In this document: positions 1 to 11,700 of the stretch, in pieces
How positions within the stretch are numbered: position 1 is the stretch's first letter
How the letters are laid out: the number at the start of each line of letters is the position of its first letter
Assembly (NCBI GenBank): GCA_942486035.1
Contig: CALNXK010000072.1
Location: forward strand, 380,001 to 444,000
From: Porites lobata
Lineage: Eukaryota; Cnidaria; Anthozoa; Scleractinia; Poritidae
Length of the DNA: 64,000 bases
Direction of reading: 5' to 3'
Notes under the pieces: generated by a model
What the model was told of the DNA's origin: nothing
Databases searched by the model: none
Seen by the model: only the letters and a program-made list of their open reading frames with translations
Translations under genes and position numbers: made by a program

Positions 1-1041
1 GGCGATTTTTGAAAAATTTCCCTTGGTCCTCCCTTTGCACTTTTTCAGAAAATGCGGGTTTTGGGTGACCTTGCGAAAATTGCAATAACTTGGCCATTCG
101 GACACTGTTTGGAGCCGCTTTTTGCGCCAAAATCATCTCCAGTCTTTGCACTTTAAGTGCATACTAATTAGAGGATAATGCCATTTGAGCCAGAGTGCTT
201 TTGGGCCTTTTAAACAAGGGCTACTTTTTTGGCGATTTTTGAAAAATTTTCCTTGGTCCCCCCTTTGCACTTTTTCAGAAAATGCAAGTTTTGGGTGACC
301 TTACAAAAATTGCCATAACGTAGCCATTCGGGAAGTTTTGGAGCCGCTGTTTGCGCCAAAATCTTCTCCAGTCTTTGCACTATACGTCCATACTAATTAA
401 AGGATAATACCATTTGCGCCAAAGTGCTTTTTTGCCTTTCAAACGAGGGCTACCTTTTGGGCGATTTTTAAAAAATTTCTCTTGGTCCCCCGTTTGCACT
501 TTTTCAGAAAATGCGGGTTTTGGATGACCTTGCGAAAATTGCGATAACCTAGCCATTCGGGCACTTTTAGAGCCGCTGTTTGCGCCAAAATCTTCTCCAG
601 TCTTTGCATTATAAGTGCACACTAATTAGAGGATAAAGCCATTTGCGCCAGAGTGCTTTTGGGCCTTTTTCAAGCGAGGGCTACTATTTGGGCGATTTTT
701 GAAAAATTTCTCTTGGTCCCCCCTTTGCACTTTTTCAGAAAAAGCGGGTTCTTGGTGACCTTGCAAAAATTACCATAACTTAACCATTCGGGCACTTTTG
801 GAGCCGCTGTTTGCGCCAAAATGTTTTCCAGTCTTTGCACTTTAAGCGCATACTAAGTAGAGAATAATGCTATTTGCGCCAGAGTGCTTTTGGGCCTTTC
901 AAACGAGGGCTACTTTTCGGGCGATTTTAAAAAATTTCCCTTGGACCTACTTTTTCACTTTTTCAGAAAATACGGGTTTTGGGCGACCTTGCCAAAATTG
1001 CCATAACCTGGCCATTCGGACATTTTTGGAGCCGCTGTTTG
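1..1041 (-). repeat. 229-bp satellite array, minus orientation
   Basis: About four and a half satellite monomers read on the minus strand; the block starts inside a monomer, so the array continues beyond the left edge. The reverse-complement landmarks recur every 225-230 bp: the palindromic tgcactttaagtgca region near 146, 383, 607 and 837, and cttggtcc, cattttctgaa and gccattcgg in reverse. Long open frames on either strand here only reflect the A/T-rich monomer. This is the only minus-oriented satellite in the window. Confidence 0.95.
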
Positions 1042-1116
1042 CTATATTAAAAAAAAAAAAAAAATTCGCGGCAGCGTCTAAGGCTTTGGGGCCGGTGCGA
1101 GTCCTCCCATGCAGCT
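1042..1116. other. Inversion junction with A16 run and tRNA-like fragment
   Basis: Non-satellite sequence separating the minus-oriented array from the plus-oriented array. It reads ctatatt, then 16 A residues (1049-1064), then about 52 bp of GC-richer sequence ending at cagct. Satellite resumes with gattttggggc at 1117. Both array arms are broken in the same part of the monomer, around positions 20-40. The GC-rich part contains GGTGCGAGTCC (1094-1104), which matches the pol III B-box consensus GGTTCGANTCC at all but one position, and GTCTAAGGC (1076-1084), a string seen in the D arm of tRNA-Leu genes. It may be a relic of a tRNA or SINE, but the T stem would be poorly paired. Confidence 0.6.
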
Positions 1117-3740
1117 GATTTTGGGGCAAAAGAAAGGCTCCAAAAGTGCCCGAATAACCAAGTTATGGCAATTTTACCAAGGTCACCCAAAACCCGCATT
1201 TTCTGAAAAAGTGCAAAGGGAGGATCAAGGGAAATTTTTCAAAAATCGCCCAAAACGTAGCCCTCGCTTAAAAGGCCCAAAATCACTCTGGCGCAAATGC
1301 CATTATCCCCGAATTAGTATCCACTTAAAGTGCAAAGACTGGAGAAGATTTTGGGGCAAAAAAGCGGCTGCAAAAGTGCCCAAATGGCCAAGTTATGGCA
1401 ATTTTTGCAAGGTCACCCAAAACCCGCATTTTCTAAAAAAGTGCAAAGGGGGGACCAAGAAAAAATTTTCAAAAATCGCCCAAAAAGTAGCCCTCCCTTG
1501 GAAGGCCCAAAAGCACTCTGGCGCAAATGGCATTATCCTCTAATTAGCATGCACTTAAAGTGCAAAGACTGCAGAAGATTTTGGCGCAGAAGGCGAATCC
1601 CAAACTGCCCGAATGGCCAAGTTATGGCAATTTTCGCAAGGTCACCCAAAACCCGCATTTTCTAAAAAAAAGTGCAAAGGGGGGACCAAGGGAAATTTGT
1701 CAAAAATCGCCCAAAAAGTAGCCCTCGTTCGAAAGGCCCAAAAGCACTCTGGCACAAAAGGCAGTATCCTCTGATTAGTATCCAATTAAAGTGCAAAGAC
1801 TGGAGAAGATTTTGGCGCAAACAGCGGCTCCAAAAGTGCCCGAATGGCGAAGTTGTGGCAATTTTGGAAAGGTCACACAAAACCCGAATTTTCTCAAAAA
1901 GTGCAAAGCGGGGACCAAGGGAAATGTTTCAAAAATCGCCTAAAAAGTAAACCTCGTTTGAAAGGCCCAAAAGCACTCTGGCGCAAAAGGTATTATCCTC
2001 TAATTAGTATGCACTTATCGCACGAAAACCGCAGAAGATTTTGGCGCAAACAGCGGCTCCAAAAGTGCCCGAATGGCCAAGTTATGGCAATTTTTGCAAG
2101 GTCACCCAAAAGCCGCATTTTCTGAAAAAGTGCAAAGGGGGGACCAAAGGAAATTTTTCAAACATCGCCTAAAAAGTAGCCCTCGTTTAAAAAGGCCCAA
2201 AAACACACTGGCGCAAATGGCATTATCCTCTAAATAGTACACATTAAACGTGCAAAGACTGGACAAAATTTTGGCGCAAACAGCGGCTCCAAAAGTGCCC
2301 GAATGGCCAAGTTATGGCAATTTTCGCTAGGTCATTCAAACCCCGCATTTTCTTAAAGCGAGCAAAAGAGGGACCATGGAAAATTTTTCAAAAATCGTCC
2401 AAAAAGTAGACCTTGCTTGAAAGGCCCAAAAGCACTCTTGCGCAAATGGCATTATCCTCTAATTAGTCTGCACTTAAAGGGCAAAGACTGGAGAAGATTT
2501 TGGGGCAAAAAAGCGGCTCCAAAAGTTACCGAATGACCAAGTTATGGCAGTTTTGGCAAGGTCACCCAAAACCCGCATTGGTGGAGTGCAAAGGGGAGAC
2601 TGAGGGAAATTTTTCAAAAATCGCCCAAAAAGTAGCCCTCGTTTGAAAGGCCCAAAAGCACTCTGGCGAAAATTCCAATATCCTCCATTTAGTATGCACT
2701 TAAAGGGCAAAGACTGGAGAAGATTTTGGGCCAAAAAAGCGGCTCAAAAACGGCCCGAATGGCCAAGTTATCGCAATTTAGGCAAGGTCACCCAAAACCC
2801 GCTTTTTCTGAAAAAGTGCAAAGGGGGGACCAAGGGAAATTTTTCAAAAATCGCCCAAAAAGTAAGTCTCGCTTGAAACGCCCAAAAGCACTCTGGCGCA
2901 AATGGCATTATCCTTAAACTAGCATCCGCTTAAAGTGCAAAGACTGGAGAAGATTTTGGCGCAAAAGTTGGCTCCAAAAGTGCCCGAACGGCATAGTTAA
3001 AACTAAACCTCGGCATAGTTAAAAGTAAACCTCGTTTGAAAGGCCCAAAAGCACTCTGGCGCAAATGCTATTATCCTCTAATTAGTATGCACTTATCGCA
3101 CAAAAACTGCAGAAGATTTTGGCGCAAACAGCGGCTCCAAAAGTGTCCGAATGGCCAAGTTATGGCAATTATTGCAAAGTCACCCAAAACCCGCATTTTC
3201 TAAAAAAGTGAAAAGAGGGGGACCAAGACAATTTTTTTAAAAAATCGCCCAAAAAGTAGCCCTCGCTTGAAAGGCCCAAAAGCACTCTTGCACAAATGGC
3301 ATTATCCTCTAATTAGTATGCACTTAAAGTGCAAAGACTGGAGATGATTTTGGCGGAAACAGCGGCTCCAGAAATGTCCGAATGGCCAAGTTATGGCAAT
3401 TTTGACAAGGTCACCCAAAACCCGCATTTTTTGAAAAAATGCAAAGAGAGGAGCAAGAGAAATTTTTCAGAAATCGCCCAAAAAGTAGCCCTCGTTTGAA
3501 AGGCTCAAAAGCACTCTGGCGCAAATGGCATTATCCTTTAATTAGTTTAGACTTATAGTGCAGACTGGAGAAGATTTTGGCACAAACAGCGGCTCCAAAA
3601 GTGTCCGAATGGGCAAGTTATGGCAATTATCGCAAGGTCACCCAAAACCCGCATTTTCTGAAAAAGTAAAAAGGGGGGACCAAGACAAATTTTTAGAAAA
3701 TCACCTAAAAAGTAGCCCTCGTTTGGAAGGCCCAAAAGCA
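1117..3740 (+). repeat. 229-bp satellite array, plus orientation
   Basis: Head-to-tail monomers recognisable by aaagtgcaaagactgg, ccaagttatggcaatttt, aaggtcacccaaaacc, ggggggaccaaggg and gcactctggcgcaaatgg. Variants with ttttggggc in place of ttttggcgc cluster here. One monomer near 2570-2600 has lost the cattttctgaaaaag segment. Another near 2990-3033 has its middle replaced by a 22-bp tandem duplication. The part from about 2930 to 3730 resembles 47940-48790. Confidence 0.96.
2990..3033 (+). repeat. 22-bp tandem duplication in a truncated monomer
   Basis: Two adjacent 22-bp units, both starting ggcatagttaaaa and ending taaacctc, differ at one base. They join the left part of one monomer (cggctccaaaagtgcccgaa) directly to the late part (ctcgtttgaaaggccc), so the middle of the monomer is missing. 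This looks like a deletion repaired with a local duplication. Confidence 0.8.
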
Positions 3741-4139
3741 CAGGGGCACCCAACGAGGATATAGTTCAAAACCACCTAACATAGCATTGTTGAAAAGTAT
3801 TTTAGTATTTAAACGGTAGATAAAGGCATATTTTTATCTCCTAAAAACTTTTCATCTGTTCGGATTTCCTATCTGAAAGCCTAGTGATCCGAAAATTATA
3901 GGGATCAGAACTTACCTTTTCAAAAATTTCAGCCCGGAAAAGGCTCCCGAAACTTCTAGGTGGCCTTTTTTAGGGTAAATATCCGTTTAAAATGGGTAAT
4001 TATACCATTTTGTAGATGTTCGAAAATCCTAGGAGAGGCAGGCAAGCAAGAAATTCTACAACAAATGTTCCGAAAATTCTAGTTCTCAAATGGTCTTCCG
4101 AACAGATATTTTCCCGAAAATTGCCGTTGGGTGCCCCTG
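3741..4139 (+). mobile_element. TIR element copy 1 (399 bp)
   Basis: Full-length copy. Left end caggggcacccaacg and right end cgttgggtgcccctg are perfect 15-bp inverted repeats. The left flank ends aaaagca and the right flank begins aaagcactct, so a satellite hexamer AAAGCA is duplicated around it. The interior has no coding potential: it is A/T-rich, with short inverted repeats tgatcc/ggatca and aaaaggc/gccttttt. It fits a non-autonomous class II transposon (MITE); the CAGGGG terminus suggests hAT, but no transposase is present to confirm it. Confidence 0.85.
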
Positions 4140-5978
4140 AAAGCACTCTAGCACAAATGGCATTAACCTCTAATTAGTATGCACTTAAAGTGCAAAGACT
4201 GGAGAAGATTTTGAGACAATAAAGCGGCTCCAAAAGTCCCCGAATGGCCAAGTTATGGCTAGTTTTGCAAGGTCACCCAAAACCCGCATTTTTGGCTATT
4301 TTTGCAAGGTCACCCAAAACCCGCATTTACTAAAATATTGCAAAGGGAGGACCAAAGGAAATTTTTCAAAAATCGCCTAAAAAGATGCCCTCGCTGAAAA
4401 GGCCCAAAAGTAGTCGGGCGCAAATGGCATTATCCTCTATTTAGTATGCACTTAAACTGCAAAGACCGGACAAGATTTAGGCGCAAAAGGCGGCTTTAAA
4501 AGTGCCCGAATAGCGAAGTTATTGCAATTTTCGAAAGGTGACCCAAAACCCTCATTTTCTGAAAAAGTGCAAAGGGAGGACCAAAGGAAATTTTTCAAAA
4601 ATCGCCTAAAAAGTAGCCATCGTTTGAAAGGCCCCAAAGCACTCTAGCACAAAAGGCACTATCCTCTAATTTGTATGCACTTAAAGGGCAAAGACTGGAG
4701 AAGATTTTGGGGGAAAAAAGCGGTTCCAACAGTGCCCGACTGGCCAAGTTATGGCAATTTTTGCAAGGTCACCCAAAACCCGCATTTTCTAAAAAAGTAC
4801 AAAAGGGGGACCAAGAAAAATTTTTCAAAAATCGCCCAAAAAGTAGCCCTCGCTGAAAAGGCCCAAAAGCACTCTGGCGCAAATGGCATTATCCTGTAAT
4901 TAGTATGCACTTAAAGTGCAAAGACTGGAGAAGATTTAGGCGCAAACAGCGGCTCCAAAAGTGCCCAAATTACCAAGTTATGGCAATTTTTGGTAGGTCA
5001 CCCAAAACCCGCATTTTCTGAAAAAGTGCAAAGGGGGGACCAAGGGCAATTTTTCAAAAATCGCCCAAAAAATAGCCCTCCTTTGAAAGGCCAAATGCAC
5101 TCTGGCGCAAATGTCATTATCCTCTAATTAGTATGCACTTATACTGCAAAGACTGACAATGATTTTGGCGCAAAAACTAGCTACAAAACTGCCCGAATGG
5201 CCAAGTTATGGCAATTTTCGCAAGGTCACCCAAGACCCGCATTTTCTGAAAAAGTACAAAGGGGGGACCGAGGGAAATTGTTCAAAAATCGCCCAAAAAG
5301 TAGCCCTCGCTAAACAGGCCCAAAAGCACTCTGGCTGAAATGGCATTATCCTCTTATTAGTATGCATTTAAAGTGGAGAGACTGGAGAAGATTTAAGCGC
5401 AAATCGCGGCTTAAAAAGTGCCCAAATGGCCAAGTTATGGCAATTTTCGGAAGGTCACCCAAAACCTCCATTTTCAGAAAAAGTGCAAAGGGGAGACCAA
5501 GAGACGTTTTTCAAAAATCGCCAAGAAAGTAGCCCTCGCTTCAATGAGCCAACAGCAGTCTGGCGCAAATGTCATTATCCTTTAAATTGCATCCACTTAT
5601 AATGCAAAGACTGAAGAAAATTTTGGCGCAAAAAGCAGCTCCAAAACTTCCCGAATGGCCAAGTTATGGCAATTTTCGCAAGGTCACCCAAGACCCGCAT
5701 TTTCTGAAAAAGTGCAAAGGGGAGACCAAGGGAAATTTTTCTAAAATCGCCCAAAAAGATGCTCTCGCTGAAAAGGCCCAAAAGCACTCTGGCGCAAATG
5801 GCATTATCCTGTAATTATTATGCACTTAAAGTGCAAAGACTGGAGAAGATTTTGGCGCGAAAGGCAGCTCCAAAAGTGCCCGAATGGCCAAGTTATGGCA
5901 AAAGTGCAAAGGGGGAACCAAGGGAAATTTTTCAAAAATAGCCCAAAAAGTAGCCCTCGTTTGAAAGGCCCAAAAGCA
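4140..5978 (+). repeat. Satellite block between TIR copies 1 and 2
   Basis: Plus-oriented monomers spanning 1,839 bp, equal to eight monomers plus 7 bp. One monomer carries a 37-bp tandem duplication (4257-4330: ggct, then a gcaaggtcacccaaaaccc stretch, twice). The last monomer has an internal deletion near 5900, where ttatggca runs straight into aaagtgcaaaggggg. The end of the block resembles 23170-23406. Confidence 0.95.
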
Positions 5979-6376
5979 CAGGGGCACCTAACGAGGATAT
6001 AGTTCAAAACCACTTAACATAGCATTGCTGAACGTATTTTAGTATTTGAACGGTAGATAAAGGCATATTTTTATCCCCTAAAAACTTTTCATTTGTTAGG
6101 ATTTCCTAACTGAAAGTCTATTGATCCGAAAATTATAGGGATCAAAACTTACCTTTTCAAAAATTTTAGCCCGGAAAAGGCTCCCGAAACTTCTAGGTGG
6201 CCTTTTTTAGGGTAAATATCCGTTTAAAATAGGTAAATATACTCATTTTGTAGATGTTCGAAAATCCTAAGAGAGGCAGGCAGGCAAGACATTTTACAAC
6301 AAATGTTCCGAAAATTCTAGTTCTCAAATGGTCTTCCGAACCGATATTTCCCAAAAATTCCCGTTGGGTGCCCCTG
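5979..6376 (+). mobile_element. TIR element copy 2 (398 bp)
   Basis: Full length. Its left terminus carries one substitution (cacctaacg). It shares the variants ttgaacggtag and ctaactgaaagtctatt with copy 6 at 23407. Both are preceded by the same satellite variant (gcgcgaaag), so they derive from one duplicated block rather than separate insertions. Confidence 0.85.
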
Positions 6377-7299
6377 AAAGCACTCTGGCGCAAATGGCAT
6401 TTTCCTCTAATGAGTATCCACTTAAAGTGCAAAGACTGGAGAAGATATAAGCGCAAACAACGGCTCAAAAACTGCCCGAATGGCCAAGTTATGGCTATTT
6501 TGGGAAGGTCACACAAAACCCGCACTTTCAGAAAAAGTGCAAAGGGGAGACCAAGAGAAGTTTTTCAAAAATCGCCCAAACAGTAGCCCTTGCTTCAATG
6601 GGCCAACAGCACTCTGGCGCAAACGTCATTATCCTGTAAATTGTATCCACTTATAACGCAAAGACTCAAGAAGATTTTCGCGCAAAAAGCAGCTCCAAAA
6701 CTGCCCGAATGGCCAAGTTATGGCAATTTTCGCAAGGTCACCCAAAAGCCGCATTTTCTGAAAAATTTCAAAGGGGGGACCAAGAGAAATTTTTCAAAAA
6801 TCCCCCAAAAAGTAGCCCTCGCTGAAAAGCCCCAAAAGCATTCTGGCGCAAATGGCATTATCCTCTTGTTAGCATGCAATTAAAGGGCAAAGACTGGAGA
6901 AGATTTTGGGGCAAAAAAGCGGCTCCAAAAGTGCCCGAATGGCCAAGTTATGGCAATTTTGGCAAGGTCACCAAAAACCCGCATTTTCTAAAAAATTGCA
7001 AAGGGAGGACTAACCAAAATTTTTCAAAAATCGCCCAAAAAGTAGCCCTCGCTGAAAAGGCCCAAAAGCACTCTGGCGCAAATGGCATTATTCTCGAATT
7101 AGTATGCACTTAAAGTGCAAAGACTGGAAAATATTTTGGCGCAAACAACGGCTTTGAAAGTGCCCGAATGGCCAAGTTATGGCAATTTTCGCATGGTCAC
7201 ACAAAACCCGCATTTTCTGAAAAAGTGCAAAGGGGGGACCAAGGGAAATTTCTCAAAAATCGCCCAAAAAGTAGACCTTGTTTGAAAGGCCCAAAAACA
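6377..7299 (+). repeat. Satellite block between TIR copies 2 and 3
   Basis: Four plus-oriented monomers (923 bp, four times 229 plus 7). The surplus of 6-7 bp matches the duplicated target bases beside the transposon, so spacing between transposon copies is set by whole monomers. Confidence 0.95.
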
Positions 7300-7698
7300 C
7301 AGGGGCCCCCAACGAGGATATAGTTCAAAACCACTTAACATAGCATTAATGAAAGTATTTTAGTATTTAAACGGTACAAAAAGGCATATTTTTATCCCCT
7401 TAGAAACTTTTCATCTGTTCGGATTTCCTAGCTGAAAGTCTAGTGATCCGAAAATTATAGGGATCAAAACTTACCTTTTCGAAAATTTCAGCCCGGAAAA
7501 GGCTCCCGAAACTTCTAGGTGGCCTTTTTTAGGGTAAATATCCGTTGAAAATGGCTAACTATACTATTTTGTAGATGTTCGAAAATCCTAGGAGAGGCAG
7601 GCAAGCAAGAAATTTTACAACAAATGTTCCGAAAATTCTAGTTCTCAAATGGTCTTCCTAACAGATATTTTCCCGAAAATTGCCGTTGGGTGCCCCTT
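7300..7698 (+). mobile_element. TIR element copy 3 (399 bp)
   Basis: Full length, left end caggggcccccaacg with one change. The right end reads gttgggtgcccctt, followed by aaagcactctgg. The terminal G has become T, a variant also seen in copies 5, 9, 15 and 18. Confidence 0.84.
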
Positions 7699-8744
7699 AA
7701 AGCACTCTGGCGCAAATGGCATTATCCTCTAATTAGTATGCACTTAAAGTGCAAAGACTGGAGAAGATTTACGCGCAAACAGCGGCTCCAAAAGTGCTCG
7801 AATGGCCAAGTTATTGCAATTTTTGCAAGGTCACCCATATCCCGCATTTTCTGAAAAAGTGCAAACGGGGGACCAAGGGCAATTTTTCAAAAATCGCCCA
7901 AAAAGTAGCCCTCGCTTAAAAGGCCTAAAAGCACTCTGGCGTAAATGGCATTATCCTCTAATTAGTGTGCAGTTATAGTGCAAAAACTAGAGAAGATTTT
8001 GGCGCAAAAGGCGGCTCGAAAAGTTCCCCAGTGGCCAAGTTATGGAAATTTTGGCAAGATCACCCAAAACTCACATTTTCTAAAAAAGGAAAAAAGGGGG
8101 GACCAAGGGCAATTTTTCAAAAATCGCCCAAAAAGTAGCCCTCGCTTAAAAGGCCTAAAAGCACTCTGGCGCAAATGGCATTATCCGCTAATTAGTGTGC
8201 AGTTATAGTGCAAAAACTGGAGAAGATTTAAGCGCAAACAGGGGCTCAAAAAGTGCCCGAATGGCCAAGTTATGGCAATTTTCGGAAGGTCACCCAAAAC
8301 CTGCATTTTCAGAAAAAGTGGAAAGGGGGGACCAAGGGAAATTTTTCAAAAATCGCCCAAAAAGTAGCCCTCGATGAAAAGGCTTAAAAACACTCTGGCG
8401 CAAATGGCATTATCCTCTTATTAGCATGCAATTAAAGGGCAAAGACTGGAAAAGATTTCGGCGCAAACAGCGGCTTTAAAAGTGCCCGAATGGCCAAGTT
8501 ATGGCAATTTTCGCAAGGTCACCCAAAACGCGCATTTTCTGAAAAAGTGCAGAGGGGGGACCAAGGGAAATTTGTCAAAAATCGCCCAAAAAGTAGCCCC
8601 TCGTTTGAAAGGCCCAAAAGCACTCTGGCGCAAATAACATTATCCTCTATTTAGTATGGGCTTCAAGTGCAAGGACTGGACAAGATTTTGGCGCAAAAAG
8701 CGGATCCAAAAGTGCCCGAATGGCCATGTTATGGCAATTTAGGC

Positions 8745-11700
8745 AAGGCCACCCAAAACCGGCATTTTCTGAAAAAGTGCAAAGGGGGGACCACGGGAAA
8801 TTTGTCAAAAATCGCCCAAAAAGTAACCCTGGTATGGTATTATCCTTTAATTTGCATGCACTTAAACTGCAAAGACTGTAGAAGATTTAGCCGCAAAAAG
8901 GGGCTCCAAAAGTGCCCGAATCGCCAGGTTATAGCAATTTTCGCAAGGTCAGCCAAGACCCGCATTTTCTGAAAAAGTACAAAGGATGGACCAAGGGGAA
9001 TTTAACACAAATCGCCCAAAAAGTAGCCCTCGTTTGGAAGGCCCAAGAGCACTCTGGCGCAAATAACATTATCCTCTATTTAGTATGGGCTTAAGGTGCA
9101 AGGACTGGACAACATTTAGGCGCAAAAAGTGCACGAATAGCTATGTTATGGCAATTTGGGCAGGGTCAACAAAAACCCGCATTTTCTGAAAAAGTGCAAA
9201 GGGGGAACCAAGGGAAATTTTTCAAAAATCGCCCAAAAAGTAGCCCGCATTTGAAAGGCCAAAAAGCACTCTGGCGCAAATGGCATTATCCTCTAATTAG
9301 TATGCTCTTAGACTGAAAAGAGTGGAGAAGACTTAAGCGCAAACAGCGGCTCAAAAAGTGTCCGAATGGCCAAGTTATTGCAATTTTTGCAAGGTCACCC
9401 AAAAGCCGCATTTTCTGAAAAAGTGCAAAGGGGGACCAACGGAAATTTTTCAAAAATCGGCCAAAAAGTAGCCCTCGCTTAAAAGGCCTAAAAGCACTCT
9501 GGCGCAAAAGGCAGTATCCTCTAATTAGTATGCACTTATAGTGCAAAAACTAGAGAAGATTTTGGCGCAAAAGGCGGCTCCAAAAGTGCCCCAATGGCCA
9601 AGTTATGGAAATTTTGGCAAGGTCACCCAAAACCCGCATTTTCTAAAAAAAGAGCAGAGGGGTTACCAAGGGAAATTTGTGAAAAATCGCCGAAAAAGAA
9701 GCCCTCCCTGAAAAGGCCCAAAAGCACTCTGGCGCAAATGGCATTATCCTCTAATTAGTATGCACTTAAAGTAAAAAGACTGGAGACGATTTAAGCGCAA
9801 AAAACGGCTCAAACAGTACCCGAATGGCCAAGTTATGGCAATTTTCGGAATGTCAACCAAAACCTGTATTTTCAGAAAAAGTGCAATGGGAACACCAAGA
9901 AAAGTTTTTAAAAAATCGCCAAGAAAGTAGCCCTCGCTTTAATGGGCCAAAAGCACTCTGGCACAAATGTCCTTATCCTCTAAATTGCGTCCACTTATAA
10001 TGCAAAGACTGAAAAAGATTTTGGCGCAAAAAGCAGCTCCGAAACTGCCTGAATGGCCAAGTTATGGCAATTTTCGCAAGGTCACCCAAGACCGGCATTT
10101 TCTTAAAAAGTGCAAAGGGGGGACCAAGGGAAATTTTTCACAAATCGCCCAAAAAGTAGCCCTCGTTTGAAAGGCCCAAAAGCACTTTGGCGCAAATAAC
10201 ATTATTCTTTATTTAGTATGCACTTGAAGTGCAAGGACTGGAGAAGATTTTGGCGAAAAAAGCAGATCAACAAGTGCCCGAATGGCCATGTTATGGCAAT
10301 TTAGGCAAGGTCACCCAAAACCCGCATTTTTTTAAAAAGTGCAAAGGGGGGACCAGGGGCAATTTTTCACAAATCGTCCAAAAAGTAGCCCTCGTTTGAA
10401 AGGCCCAAAAGCACTCTTGCGCAAATGGTTTTATCCTCTAATTAGCATGCTCTTAAACTGCAAAGACTGGAGAAGATTTAGCCGGAAACAACGGCTCCAA
10501 ACGTGCCCGAATGGCTAAGTTATGGCAATTTTTTAAAGGTCACCCAAAAGCCGCATTTTCTGAAAAAGTGCAAACGGGAACCAAGGAAAATTTTTCAAAA
10601 ATCGCCGAAAACGTAGCCCTCGTTTCAAAGGCCCAAAAGCAGTCTGGTGCAAATGGCATTATCCGCCAATTAGAATGCACTTAAACTGCAAAAACTGGAA
10701 AAGATTTTGCCGCAAAAAGCAGCTTCAAAACTGCCCGAATGGCCAAGTTATGGCAATTTTTGCAAGGTCACCCAAGACCCGCATTTTCTAAAAAAGTACA
10801 AAGGGCGGACCAAGGGAAATTTTTCACAAATCGCCAAAAAAGTAGAACTCGTTTGGAAGGCCCAAAAGCACTCTGGCGCAAATAACATTATCCTCTATTT
10901 AGTACGGGCTTAAAGTGCAAGGACTGGACAACATTTAGGCGCAAAAAGCGGCTCCAAAAGTGCACGAAAGGCCATGTTATGGCAATTTGGGCAAGGTCAA
11001 CCAAAACCCACATTTTCTGAAAAAGTGCAAAGGGGGGACCAAGGGAAATTTGTCAAAAATCGCCCAAAAAATAGCCCTCATTTGAAAGGCCCAAAAGCAC
11101 TCTGGCGCAAATGGCATTATCCTATAATTAGTATGCACATAAACTGCAAAAACTGGAAAAGATTTTGGCGGAAACAGCGGCTCCAAAAGTGCCCGAATGG
11201 CCAAGTTATTGCAATTTTGGCAAGGTCTTTCAAAACCCGCATTTTCTGAAAAAGTGCAAAGGGGGGACCAGGGGAAATTTTTCAAAAATCGGCCAAAAAA
11301 TTCCCCTCGCTGAAAAGGCCCAAAAGCACTGGCGCAAATGGCATTATCCTCTAAATTTTATTGACTTAAAGTGCAAAGACTGCAGACGATTTAGGCACAA
11401 ACAGCGGCTTTAAAAGTGCCCGAATGGCCAAGTGATGGCAATTTTGGCAAGGTCACCCAAAACCCGCATTTTCAAAAAAAAGTACCAAACTGGGACCAAG
11501 ACAAATGTTTAAAAAATCGCTCAAAAAGTAGCCCTCGCTTGAAAGGCCCAAAAGCACTCTGGCGCAAATGGCATTCTACTCTAATTAATATGCACTTCTA
11601 GTGCAGAGACTGGAAAAGATTTTGCTGCAGAAAACGGCTCCTAAAGTGCCCGAATGGCCCAGTTATCCAAGGGCACCCAAAACCCGCATTTTCTGAAAAA

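Noticed and set aside
1094..1104. Functional tRNA gene at the inversion junction
   Set aside because: Only a B-box-like string and a D-arm-like string are present. There is no anticodon arm, no acceptor stem, and the T stem pairs at three of five positions.
1109..1543. Open frames of 60-144 codons on both strands all along the array, with recurring lysine- and arginine-rich peptides
   Set aside because: They are by-products of an A-rich monomer with few stops. The 229-bp unit is not a multiple of three, so the frame shifts at each monomer. Substitutions fall evenly over codon positions by eye, and transposon copies and indels break the frames. No protein family was recognised.
3741..4139. 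TIR element as an independent gene or structured RNA
   Set aside because: The interior has stops in all frames that I checked and only short inverted repeats. The inverted ends and flanking duplication explain it better as a transposon.
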